This document shows, in pieces, positions 1 through 6,273 of a stretch of DNA of 6,632 bases. The notes under the pieces were generated by a model. The model was not told the DNA's origin. It made no database searches and saw only the letters and a program-made list of their open reading frames with translations. The position numbers were made by a program, and so were the translations under genes. Each line of letters begins with the position of its first letter. Within the stretch, counting starts at the first letter, position 1. The stretch is from an uncultured Sphingorhabdus sp. (GTDB taxonomy: Bacteria; Pseudomonadota; Alphaproteobacteria; Sphingomonadales; Sphingomonadaceae): the NCBI GenBank assembly GCA_937873665.1, contig CALMYW010000431.1, positions 1 through 6,632 of the forward strand. Direction: 5' to 3'.

Positions 1-2
1 TG

Positions 3-662
3 GCGATGTGGCGCGACTGGCCCGACCAGCTGTGCGCCGCCACCGGCCGCGCCGGGCTGGTGTGGTCGCGCCGCGGCTACGGCCGCTCCAGCCCGGTGCC
101 GGACGTGCGCGGCAGCGGCCGCCTGGCGCCGGACTACATGCACCGCGAAGCCCGGGAGGTGCTGCCCGCGCTGCTGGCGCGGCTGGGCATCGAGCGCCCG
201 GTGCTGGTGGGCCACTCGGACGGCGGCACCATCGCGCTGCTGCACGCCAGCCGCTTTCCGGTCAGTGCCTGCGTCGTGATGGCGCCGCACGTCATGGTCG
301 AAGACGTGTCGGTGGCCGCCATCACCCAGGCCCGCGACGCCTACACCAGCGGCCTGCGCGAACGCCTGTCCCGCTACCACAACGACGTCGACGGCGCCTT
401 CTGGCAATGGAACGACGTCTGGCTCAGCGACGCCTTCCGCGCCTTCGACATTCGCGAAGACTGCCGCGCCATCACCGCCCCGCTGCTGGCCATCCAGGGC
501 GAGGACGACCCCTACGGCACCCTGGCCCAGATCGACGACATCGCCGCCCGCGCCCCGCAGACCCGCCTGCTCAAACTGCACGCCTGCGGCCATTCGCCGC
601 ACAAAGACCGGCCAGACGAGGTGATCACCGCGATCCGGGGCTTTCTGGAAGGGGCTGATTAA
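3..662 (+). CDS. alpha/beta hydrolase, 5' end outside the window (partial)
   Basis: This is an alpha/beta-hydrolase fold enzyme, probably soluble and cytoplasmic; its substrate cannot be told from sequence. The nucleophile elbow GHSDGG is seen with Ser71, counting from the Met at base 6. The likely acid is Asp168 in GEDDPYG and the catalytic His is His196 in ACGHSPH, so the triad is complete. Residues 98-150 form the short helical cap. The Met at base 6 is probably internal: MWRDWP is the stretch that normally follows the oxyanion-hole HG motif in this family, and that motif is missing here. About 40-50 N-terminal residues should lie to the left. The stop is TAA at 660-662. Base composition is very GC-rich (46 of 60 in 181-240), unlike the dynamin genes, so this gene probably belongs to the host backbone. 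It converges on yoeB. Confidence 0.9.
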   Translation, partial: AMWRDWPDQLCAATGRAGLVWSRRGYGRSSPVPDVRGSGRLAPDYMHREAREVLPALLARLGIERPVLVGHSDGGTIALLHASRFPVSACVVMAPHVMVEDVSVAAITQARDAYTSGLRERLSRYHNDVDGAFWQWNDVWLSDAFRAFDIREDCRAITAPLLAIQGEDDPYGTLAQIDDIAARAPQTRLLKLHACGHSPHKDRPDEVITAIRGFLEGAD

Positions 663-681
663 TCCTGTTTCAATAGCAAAC

Positions 682-714
682 AATGACCATTTCACGCTGG
701 GTAACGGTCATTTT
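682..714 (+). terminator. possible weak terminator between convergent genes
   Basis: An inverted repeat with seven-base arms, AATGACC (682-688) and GGTCATT (706-712), is followed by a short T run ending at 714. It lies 20 bases after the hydrolase stop and about 50 bases beyond the yoeB stop on the other strand. Because the arms are flanked by A/T on both sides, it could serve either direction. The 17-base loop and the short T run make it a weak candidate. Confidence 0.35.
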
Positions 715-764
715 CAGTCGTCATCGCCGCCCATCAGGCTGCGGTCGTCGATGCCGAGCAGAGG

Positions 765-1019
765 CTAATAGTGAAAGCGCAGCTGCGCAATCTGAAGCTC
801 ATCACCCTGCACCCGGTAGACCAACCGATGCTCGTCCGTGATGCGGCGGGACCAGAAACCCGACAACGCGTGCTTCAGGGGCTCCGGTTTGCCGACGCCA
901 TTAAACGGGTCACGCCGGATTTCACGAATCAGGCTGTTGATCCGCTGCAGCGTCTTGCGGTCGTGCTGCTGCCAGTACAGGTAGTCTTCCCAGGCTTCAG
1001 CGGCAAAAACCAGCCTCAC
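765..1019 (-). CDS. yoeB: YoeB-type toxin, ribosome-dependent mRNA interferase
   Basis: This is the toxin of a type II toxin-antitoxin pair. YoeB binds the ribosome A site and cuts mRNA there; YefM neutralises it by direct binding. The 84-residue protein has the same length as E. coli YoeB and is close to it throughout, including DYLYWQ, KPEPLKH and [14 protein letters not shown]. The catalytic residues known in YoeB are all present: Glu46, Arg65, His83 and the C-terminal Tyr84. The toxin therefore looks intact. The start is GTG (1019-1017), overlapping the yefM stop as GTGA, which implies translational coupling and antitoxin made first. A purine-rich stretch (GGGAA) lies about 8 bases before the GTG. 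The gene ends at TAG (767-765). Confidence 0.96.
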   Translation of the reverse strand: MRLVFAAEAWEDYLYWQQHDRKTLQRINSLIREIRRDPFNGVGKPEPLKHALSGFWSRRITDEHRLVYRVQGDELQIAQLRFHY

Positions 1020-1267
1020 GGCGCCAGTTCCCGCTCGACACCCTGTCCGCCGTTCAGCTGAGCCGCCGCCGCCAGCAGGCGCGACGCGTTGGCGGGCGTG
1101 CGCAGCAAGTAAGCCGTCTCCTCCAGCGCCTTGTAGTCCTCCAGCGACAGCATCACCACCGATTGCTCGCCGTTGCGGGTGATGATCAAGGCCTCATGGT
1201 CGTTGCACACCCGATCCATGGTGCTGGCCAGGTTTGCGCGAACGGCGGTGTAGGTGATGGCGTCCAT
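1016..1267 (-). CDS. yefM: YefM antitoxin, Phd/YefM family
   Basis: This is the antitoxin partner of YoeB and the autorepressor of the operon. At 83 residues it equals the length of E. coli YefM. The N-terminal half (about 1-55) is the Phd/YefM DNA-binding and dimer domain, with the hallmark run [13 protein letters not shown], then [17 protein letters not shown] and LEETAYLL. Residues 55-83 form the tail that wraps the toxin. The ATG at 1267-1265 is preceded by a strong ribosome-binding site, AAAGGAG (1280-1274), at a 6-base gap. A palindromic operator sits immediately upstream. The gene overlaps yoeB by four bases. It lies in the same direction as the dynamin operon and 113 bases behind its last gene, with no convincing terminator between, so read-through is possible. 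Confidence 0.96.
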   Translation of the reverse strand: MDAITYTAVRANLASTMDRVCNDHEALIITRNGEQSVVMLSLEDYKALEETAYLLRTPANASRLLAAAAQLNGGQGVERELAP

Positions 1268-1273
1268 GCGGGG

Positions 1274-1280
1274 CTCCTTT
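1274..1280 (-). promoter_or_regulatory. ribosome-binding site of yefM
   Basis: The strand carrying yefM reads AAAGGAG six bases before its ATG. This is a near-consensus site and supports the ATG start at 1267. Confidence 0.85.
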
Positions 1281-1304
1281 ATATGTACGTTTTATTGTAC
1301 ATAT
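1281..1304 (-). promoter_or_regulatory. YefM-type operator and promoter region
   Basis: A perfect inverted repeat, ATATGTAC (1281-1288) and GTACATAT (1297-1304), is separated by 8 bases. It contains two GTACA cores like the TGTACA hexamers that E. coli YefM binds in its own operator. On the coding strand a -10-like hexamer TACAAT (1299-1294) lies inside the palindrome, so repressor binding would cover the promoter. No good -35 is seen for it. An alternative pair, TTGCCT (1311-1306) and TACATA (1287-1282), would start transcription too close to the ribosome-binding site. Autoregulation is inferred from family knowledge. Confidence 0.8.
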
Positions 1305-1380
1305 CAGGCAACAGCATCGCTTGATCGTCCTGATCAGGTGGACAGGTTCAGTCCGTGATTTCCAAACCGGCCAGCGGGGA

Positions 1381-1590
1381 TCACTTCATCCACCGTCGGG
1401 CCTGGTCGGCCAACTGACCCAAGACAGACTCCGCCTTGCTGGCTGGGCGCACCTGCAACGGCGAATGCCCGCAAGCCGGGCAGGCGTCGAACATTTCGCC
1501 GAACATCAAGGCGTCGCTGCGCGGGGTGACGGTTTTGGACCAACCGCAGGCGGGACAGGTGTAGGTGGTGGGCGAGGGACGGATAGGCAT
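1381..1590 (-). CDS. small CPxCG zinc-ribbon protein, last gene behind leoA
   Basis: This 69-residue protein has two CPACG knuckles (Cys12/Cys15 and Cys37/Cys40), the signature of a single four-cysteine zinc ribbon, followed by a short helical, basic C-terminal tail. No membrane segment or signal peptide is seen. Its function is unknown; such ribbons can bind nucleic acid or protein. It lies 27 bases behind the leoA-like stop on the same strand, so it is probably co-transcribed with the dynamin genes. I chose the ATG at 1590-1588. A TTG at 1605-1603 would add five residues (MSQPF) and start 12 bases after leoA; neither start has a strong ribosome-binding site. It ends at TGA (1383-1381). Confidence 0.75.
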   Translation of the reverse strand: MPIRPSPTTYTCPACGWSKTVTPRSDALMFGEMFDACPACGHSPLQVRPASKAESVLGQLADQARRWMK

Positions 1591-1617
1591 GAATGGTTGA
1601 CTCAATATCTCGTCATG

Positions 1618-3369
1618 TCACAGAGTGGCCGGGGCATCCGGCATGTGCGCGCTGCCAAGTTTCAGCGGGGTAAGCCCATTCAGCCTCGCCTGCACATGAC
1701 CAATCTTGTCCCGGTTGGCGAGAATAATCGCGGCACTCTCGCTCATCCCTCGGACGATTTTCTCGAACTCCTGTAACTGGGGAGCAAAGAAGCTGAACAT
1801 TCGTTCGTCATCGCTAATGAGGTCATAAATATCCTTGAAAGCGCCCTTGATCACGCTGGCGATGGAATCTTTGGCTTGCTTGAGTTCCTGCTCCAGCTCA
1901 TTCGCCTTGTATGCCTTGTAAACGTCCGATCCCAAAGAAAATACTGCGCCAGCGGGACCAGCCCATTTGGAAATGGTTCCGGCAAGCTTGGCAGCTTCCC
2001 AAGGCTTGAATTTGACGGCGACCCCGGTCACCTGCCCCAAGACATCACGTGCTGCGAAAATCGCCCCCTTGATGACAGACGGGCTCAGTGTAGACACGCC
2101 CTTGAGCGCACCGCCCATTGACGACAGCGCAGTCGTACTCATGGAGTCAAGAAAGCTCTCGCTAGAGTTGAGTTGCCGACCGATGTCCAAGGAAATACGA
2201 CTCGTCACTGAGGATGATTGGCTGAAAAATTTGTCGATTACGGTCTTGATCTTCAGATTGAGCTTGTAACCGGCGCCCTCTTCGGTGTAACCCAACTCAT
2301 CGTCCAAAAATCCCCGTATGTCTTCCAAAGAAAGCGGGCGTAAGCGCCCCAAGGTCTGGTTTTCCATGGCCTGCAATTCGTTAAAGAGTTCCCCAGCCAA
2401 GCGTTTCACTTCGCCTCGACCTTGCCTGATATCTTCTTGGATTCGGGTGGACTCTTCTAGATTCTGTTGCTCGTAAATCTTCAACTCATTCATTTGAGCC
2501 TGCGCCAAGGCGAGTTTCTTGTCGACGAGATCACGCACTACGTCCAGCCCGGTTTTGGCAATAAGCACTTCTGGAATGTTCGCCTGCAAGATACGACTCG
2601 CCTCGGCCTTCAGGTCGTTGATGCGTGAGCGGCTCTCGTATTGCTCCGGTTTACCGAACCAGAATTCCAGGCCACGGCCGTAGGGATTTGATGCTATGCA
2701 GACAATGTTCAGTCGCGCAACTTCCTCTGAGGTCAAATTCGCGGCTCGTTGCAGCTTCGACTTCAGGTTATCTTTTTTGATGCCAGCCTGTTCGTCAAAT
2801 AGCGTTTGCTCGGTCAGATCTGTCACCTCATCCATCTTGTTGATAACGAAAACCGTAGAAGACAGCTTATTGAGATCGCGCAAAATCCACTTGGCAATGG
2901 CGCTATGGCTTTCCTTGAGGGGATTGGTGGCATCGACGACATAGAAAATCAGGTGTGCCTCGGAGATGTATCGCTTGGTCACGTCCTCGTACATCACCGT
3001 CTCACCATTGACAGCCTTCTCCTTGTCGCCAAAGAGGCCCGGCGTGTCCACGATTTCACATCTGTCTGGCAACCCCTCTGGTTTGTAGATCGCTAGCCGG
3101 TCCGACGACTCGTCCATATCGATCTTCATATCGGCCATGATCCTGCCAAGCCATGCCGCGATCACGCTGGTTTTGCCATCGGAGAAGGCCCCCAGCAGCG
3201 CAATCCGTAGCACATCAGACTCGACAGAACCAATCGCCGACGCGATTTTGTCCAAATCCCCGGCCACATCAATTCCCATGCTGCCGAGTTCTTCGAGGAT
3301 CTCCCGCAATTTGCAGAGGGTCTCGGTAACGGCTTGCTTTTCAACGTTGAATTGCTTGAATTGTTCCAT
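1618..3369 (-). CDS. leoA: LeoA-like bacterial dynamin GTPase
   Basis: This 583-residue large GTPase of the bacterial dynamin class would bind and hydrolyse GTP to drive membrane remodelling. The G1 P-loop GAFSDGKTS is at residues 60-68, G3 DTPGLFGD starts at 108, G4 NKMD is at 177-180, and a G5-like IASN is near 225-228. A clear switch-I threonine is not obvious; Ser88/Ser89 sit in that region. Residues 275-345 are charged and helical (stalk-like). Residues 410-480 are alanine/glycine-rich and hydrophobic, fitting a membrane tip, and helix continues to about 555. No signal peptide is seen. Length, motif order and the two dynamin-like genes just upstream match LeoA of enterotoxigenic E. coli. 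The ATG at 3369 overlaps the end of the leoB-like gene by 29 bases; upstream GGAAAA is a fair ribosome-binding site. Low GC (48% in 1861-1920) suggests acquisition. Confidence 0.88.
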   Translation of the reverse strand: MEQFKQFNVEKQAVTETLCKLREILEELGSMGIDVAGDLDKIASAIGSVESDVLRIALLGAFSDGKTSVIAAWLGRIMADMKIDMDESSDRLAIYKPEGLPDRCEIVDTPGLFGDKEKAVNGETVMYEDVTKRYISEAHLIFYVVDATNPLKESHSAIAKWILRDLNKLSSTVFVINKMDEVTDLTEQTLFDEQAGIKKDNLKSKLQRAANLTSEEVARLNIVCIASNPYGRGLEFWFGKPEQYESRSRINDLKAEASRILQANIPEVLIAKTGLDVVRDLVDKKLALAQAQMNELKIYEQQNLEESTRIQEDIRQGRGEVKRLAGELFNELQAMENQTLGRLRPLSLEDIRGFLDDELGYTEEGAGYKLNLKIKTVIDKFFSQSSSVTSRISLDIGRQLNSSESFLDSMSTTALSSMGGALKGVSTLSPSVIKGAIFAARDVLGQVTGVAVKFKPWEAAKLAGTISKWAGPAGAVFSLGSDVYKAYKANELEQELKQAKDSIASVIKGAFKDIYDLISDDERMFSFFAPQLQEFEKIVRGMSESAAIILANRDKIGHVQARLNGLTPLKLGSAHMPDAPATL

Positions 3370-5080
3370 GTGGCATTTTTTCCAGTTGCTTTTTGATATG
3401 TTCCATCAGCGCAAGTTGCTGCTGAATGATCTCCAGCGGACGAGCTAGGCCGGCATAAATGGCATCAACCTGGCTCAGTGTCTTTTCCCTGATTTCTTTG
3501 CGTACAGGTGCCACCAAGCTTTTCATTTTGTCGGCCAGACCATCCATGACCTCGTTGCGTAGTTCGTCAATTTTTCCCTGTGCCTGGGCTTGGGCTTTTC
3601 GAATGCGTTTCTCTTTGCTGGTGAAGAAGTGCATGACACTGATCAAAATCCCAACCACCGCACCGACGGCTGCACCTATCGCAATGCCCGGAGGACCACC
3701 AGGCGAGCCTATCCCCGCCCCCGTTGCCGCGTAGGACCCGATGCTGAAAGCTATCGATCCCCAGCCTTTTAGACCCAACGCCATGTCCAGATCGATAGCG
3801 CGGTACGCTGTTTGCTGGTCACCATGGTCGAAAGTGATTCGCTGCTGAAACTCGACTCGGTGAACGTCCTGGATCAGACGAACCATGGCTTGACTCATAC
3901 TGCTTTGCAAAGCTTCCAGATGTTCCTCGAACTGTTCTTGCATGCGCTTTTCAACCTCCTCCTGACTACTCTGGAAGGACTTCTTCAACTTCGCAGCGAT
4001 ATGGTCGTTATCTCCAAAGTGATCCGCCACGATTTGGTCCGCACGCTCACTAAGGTTATTGAAGAAATCGCTCCAAAGATTCCGACGGCCTGTAGATACT
4101 AATCGTTCAAAGGTTCGAAAGGCACCATGAATGGATTCGCGGCATTTCTCGAATTCCGGATTTACTTCGGTCATGAAAATTTGATGGTTCTTGAGCGCCT
4201 CTTGCAGATTAATAATGTTTTCTGCAAGCAGTTCACGTACCTTGACCTTGTTGCTTTCTATAATGTCTCCCTTGAACGTACCCAGCTTGGTGTGCAAAAT
4301 CTGAGCGACCGCCTTTATTTGGCTGAACTCGAACATCGCCTTGGCCGACACGAACCATTTCAGGCATTTTCGTTGATCGGGCACCAGATCACGATTTCGC
4401 GAGGGGTGAATGCTCGTACTGCGACTCTCTGAATCGATGGCCAATGAAGAGAACGCCAGAAACCCTTGGACACAAAGCCCCGGAAGAAGAACCTCCTTGC
4501 CAAGCACCGTTTCCAGTACACCCATCGTCTGCTGTAACTCGCCTGCGCCCCCGAGCGACTTACGATATTCCTCAAACTCGTAGGCGTCAGCTTTTCCCTT
4601 CATATTCACAATCGGACAGACCTGCGTCCCCCGGCGTAGGTAGGACCGAATTTTCTCGGCCGTTGCCTTCTCTGGCTTCTTGTTGGTACCGTTGACGTAG
4701 AACACCAAATGCGCTTTAGCTACAGCCTCGCGCACCATGTGCTCATACTTCCCCTCATCACCCTCGATTCCTGGAACATCGAGCAACTGGAAGGTCTTGT
4801 CCTTGTAATTGAGCGTGTAGAGAGAATTGCCCTTGGTGAAATCTGCTTCACCAGTGCCGATGATCCGACCGTCCACCCTGCGCGCGTTCACTTTCAAAGT
4901 TTCCAAGGCCATCGCCGGCGGCAGCAGAGCGGGGAGCTGCACATTCAGCATGTCATCCAATTTTCTCAATGCTGGCTGAATGGGTAGGAATGCATTCTTG
5001 GCGGGCTGAGCTAGTTGCTCCGATGCGGTTGTGCGCGTCGCATCGCTGTACAGATCATCCAATTCAATCGCTTGGCTCAT
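3341..5080 (-). CDS. leoB: LeoB-like dynamin subunit lacking its own P-loop
   Basis: This 579-residue protein holds the rest of the GTPase begun in the upstream gene. It has no P-loop. A switch-I region with IIGTGEADFT is at residues 73-82, G3 DVPGIEGDE at 101-109, and a variant G4 region VNMKGKAD at 158-165 in place of the usual N/TKxD. Helical stalk-like sequence runs from about 250 to 420. A glycine-rich hydrophobic segment at 439-487 is probably the membrane paddle, followed by coiled coil (490-570). I chose the ATG at 5080-5078, which overlaps the previous stop as ATGA. An upstream reading-frame extension to 5158 would add 26 residues (starting MVVCHRW) that overlap leoC and look non-coding. 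Together with the preceding protein it should form one dynamin acting with LeoA. It could instead bind GTP poorly by itself and act mainly as the structural half. Confidence 0.87.
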   Translation of the reverse strand: MSQAIELDDLYSDATRTTASEQLAQPAKNAFLPIQPALRKLDDMLNVQLPALLPPAMALETLKVNARRVDGRIIGTGEADFTKGNSLYTLNYKDKTFQLLDVPGIEGDEGKYEHMVREAVAKAHLVFYVNGTNKKPEKATAEKIRSYLRRGTQVCPIVNMKGKADAYEFEEYRKSLGGAGELQQTMGVLETVLGKEVLLPGLCVQGFLAFSSLAIDSESRSTSIHPSRNRDLVPDQRKCLKWFVSAKAMFEFSQIKAVAQILHTKLGTFKGDIIESNKVKVRELLAENIINLQEALKNHQIFMTEVNPEFEKCRESIHGAFRTFERLVSTGRRNLWSDFFNNLSERADQIVADHFGDNDHIAAKLKKSFQSSQEEVEKRMQEQFEEHLEALQSSMSQAMVRLIQDVHRVEFQQRITFDHGDQQTAYRAIDLDMALGLKGWGSIAFSIGSYAATGAGIGSPGGPPGIAIGAAVGAVVGILISVMHFFTSKEKRIRKAQAQAQGKIDELRNEVMDGLADKMKSLVAPVRKEIREKTLSQVDAIYAGLARPLEIIQQQLALMEHIKKQLEKMPHGTIQAIQR

Positions 5081-5694
5081 AGCAGCCGCCCAAACAGCAT
5101 CGCGATCACACCTGCCACGGTGCCGCCCATAGAGAACCCACCGATGGCAAACAACCATAGTTTTCGTTTGATTCGGGAGGACGACTCCTCCTGCAGAATC
5201 CGACTCCGAACGACCGACTCCTCCTTCAGGACCAGCGCCAATGCAGAAGCACTCTTTTTGATCGCTTCAATTTCCGTAGCGTAATCCCCACACACCCTGT
5301 TCAGACCATTTCGAACCTGGTTTATGTGGTGCGTAAGTGCCTGCTCGTATTTCGCCAGATCGTGGGCGTTCTGCTGCAGTAGAAGTTGACGAGAGTCTTC
5401 CTTGAAGAGGATTCGCAAGGATTCAAGGATGGTGCTCTTCCCGGCGTTGGTTTCACCAAAAAAGGCTATGGTGAACTTATCCCACTCAGCGTGTTTTTCG
5501 AGCAGGCACAGCTCCCCATCAAAGCGGGCCTGGATAACACGCAGCCTTTCCATGATGTTGCTGAGTTCTTTCTTCCCGTCCTTGTGCTCGACCTTGAGGT
5601 CTGCAATCTCCGCCATAGCCGCGGCAATGCTGCCTGATATGTCGGTATACAGACGGTTAAAGTCTTCACTTGGGTTCATCCCGTCCTCGCCCAT
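5077..5694 (-). CDS. leoC: LeoC-like P-loop half of a split dynamin GTPase
   Basis: This 205-residue protein has a helical N-terminus (about 20-70), then beta-strand FTIAFFG and the P-loop GETNAGKS at residues 80-87. The other GTPase motifs (G2-G4) are missing. Residues 100-175 are charged and helical. Residues 179-201 (LWLFAIGG to AMLFG) form one hydrophobic, probably membrane-inserting, segment preceded by RIKRK. The missing motifs are in the next gene, so the two products should assemble into one GTPase, as proposed for LeoB plus LeoC in enterotoxigenic E. coli. The ATG at 5694-5692 has a consensus GAGGAG six bases upstream; a TTG at 5712 would place that site inside the gene. The stop overlaps the next start (ATGA). 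It is the first gene of the operon. The leoC/leoB naming order follows E. coli from memory. Confidence 0.82.
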   Translation of the reverse strand: MGEDGMNPSEDFNRLYTDISGSIAAAMAEIADLKVEHKDGKKELSNIMERLRVIQARFDGELCLLEKHAEWDKFTIAFFGETNAGKSTILESLRILFKEDSRQLLLQQNAHDLAKYEQALTHHINQVRNGLNRVCGDYATEIEAIKKSASALALVLKEESVVRSRILQEESSSRIKRKLWLFAIGGFSMGGTVAGVIAMLFGRLL

Positions 5695-5700
5695 TCGGAT

Positions 5701-5706
5701 CTCCTC
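5701..5706 (-). promoter_or_regulatory. ribosome-binding site of the leoC-like gene
   Basis: GAGGAG on the coding strand lies six bases before the ATG at 5694. It decides this start over the TTG at 5712 and the later ATG at 5679. Confidence 0.8.
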
Positions 5707-5843
5707 ATTCAAATAAATTTAAGACAACTGCAAGAAGATGCGACCCACTCCCAGGCAGCAGAAAAACTGACCCCATCAATAACTGACCCGTCGAAGCTAT
5801 AAACAGCGTAACGAGAAGGGGGCGACAGGCAGCGAACACATGG
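5707..5843 (-). other. leader region of the dynamin operon, promoter not resolved
   Basis: This 137-base gap separates the membrane-protein gene from the operon and should hold its promoter. On the coding strand the last 30 bases are AT-rich (TTAAATTTATTTG). A TATAGC (5801-5796) and this AT-rich patch are -10-like, but neither has a credible -35. The 9-base direct repeat listed separately lies here. No clear terminator for the upstream gene is visible. Open frames here give no recognisable protein. Confidence 0.35.
5765..5789 (-). repeat. two direct copies of GGGTCAGTT, 16 bases apart
   Basis: On the minus strand GGGTCAGTT occurs twice (5789-5781 and 5773-5765), start to start 16 bases. A related GGGTCG lies nearby at 5747-5742. 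GGGTCAG tandem motifs are familiar from REP/RAYT-type intergenic repeats in proteobacteria, so this may be a remnant. A regulator half-site array ahead of the dynamin operon is the other possibility. Confidence 0.5.
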
Positions 5844-6170
5844 TCAAGATTCGTCACGACGCCATCGACGCCACCGCTCCGGCGCACTCACTATTTCCCG
5901 ACCAATCCCCCGCATAAACCCCACCCACACCGCCGCCCCTGTCAACAACGCGCCCGCCACCGCCCAGCCGATGTGCTGCTGCCCGGTCAGTTCAACGAGT
6001 CCGAAGAAGGCGGCAAATGCAATGGCAGCGCTAAGCCAGAGGGTGCCGATGGCGGCCGCCGTCAGGACGACAAGGGCGAAAACGCCCAGCTGCACCACCA
6101 GTTTTGCCGCAAGCCCCAGCAAAAGCACGGCAGCCAGCAGCGCAATGGCGATGACGATCAGGATGCCCAC
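5844..6170 (-). CDS. small integral membrane protein of unknown function
   Basis: I do not recognise this 108-residue protein. It is very hydrophobic. A membrane helix spans about 3-22, a long hydrophobic stretch covers 27-58 (one or two helices), and another helix spans about 67-85. The C-terminal tail (residues 88-105) is basic with RWRRWRR, which places it in the cytoplasm by the positive-inside rule. The start is GTG (6170-6168) with AAAGG ten bases upstream, a weak site; no ATG lies near the N-terminus. It ends 149 bases before the leoC-like gene and shares its direction. The upstream gap carries an FNR/Anr-like site, which suggests control by low oxygen. Whether it is functionally tied to the dynamin genes is unknown. 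Confidence 0.7.
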   Translation of the reverse strand: MGILIVIAIALLAAVLLLGLAAKLVVQLGVFALVVLTAAAIGTLWLSAAIAFAAFFGLVELTGQQHIGWAVAGALLTGAAVWVGFMRGIGREIVSAPERWRRWRRDES

Positions 6171-6273
6171 AACGACACGGCCTTTACACGTGCAGAAAAG
6201 CCAAGGGTGTTGTGCGTGGGGGGGCTACAGGCATGGGGATCCTCCCGTTTGGTCTACTTGTTGTTCTGGCGTC

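Noticed and set aside
8..658. Long open frame of 216 codons on the + strand overlapping the hydrolase
   Set aside because: It is a shadow frame caused by high GC; its product is arginine/proline-rich with no family motif, whereas the overlapping frame has a full catalytic triad.
1329..1338. Ten-base palindrome CCTGATCAGG behind the zinc-ribbon gene as a terminator
   Set aside because: It has no loop and no following T run; it is short enough to be chance.
1321..1776. 151-codon + strand frame across the zinc-ribbon gene and the end of leoA
   Set aside because: It is antisense to genes with clear motifs, and no family signature is seen.
5077..5158. Upstream extension of the leoB-like gene to 5158
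   Set aside because: The extra 26 residues come from another frame of leoC and have no family-like sequence; the ATG at 5080 with the ATGA overlap is the natural start.
3341..5694. Reading the leoC/leoB split as a broken, frameshifted single gene
   Set aside because: Both halves have proper starts and stops with a tidy ATGA junction, the first has a consensus ribosome-binding site, and a two-gene form is known from E. coli. A frameshift remains possible but is not favoured.
5705..5887. 60-codon leftward frame between the membrane protein and leoC
   Set aside because: It overlaps the end of the membrane gene and the leoC ribosome-binding site, and the product is unrecognisable; the region is better read as a leader.
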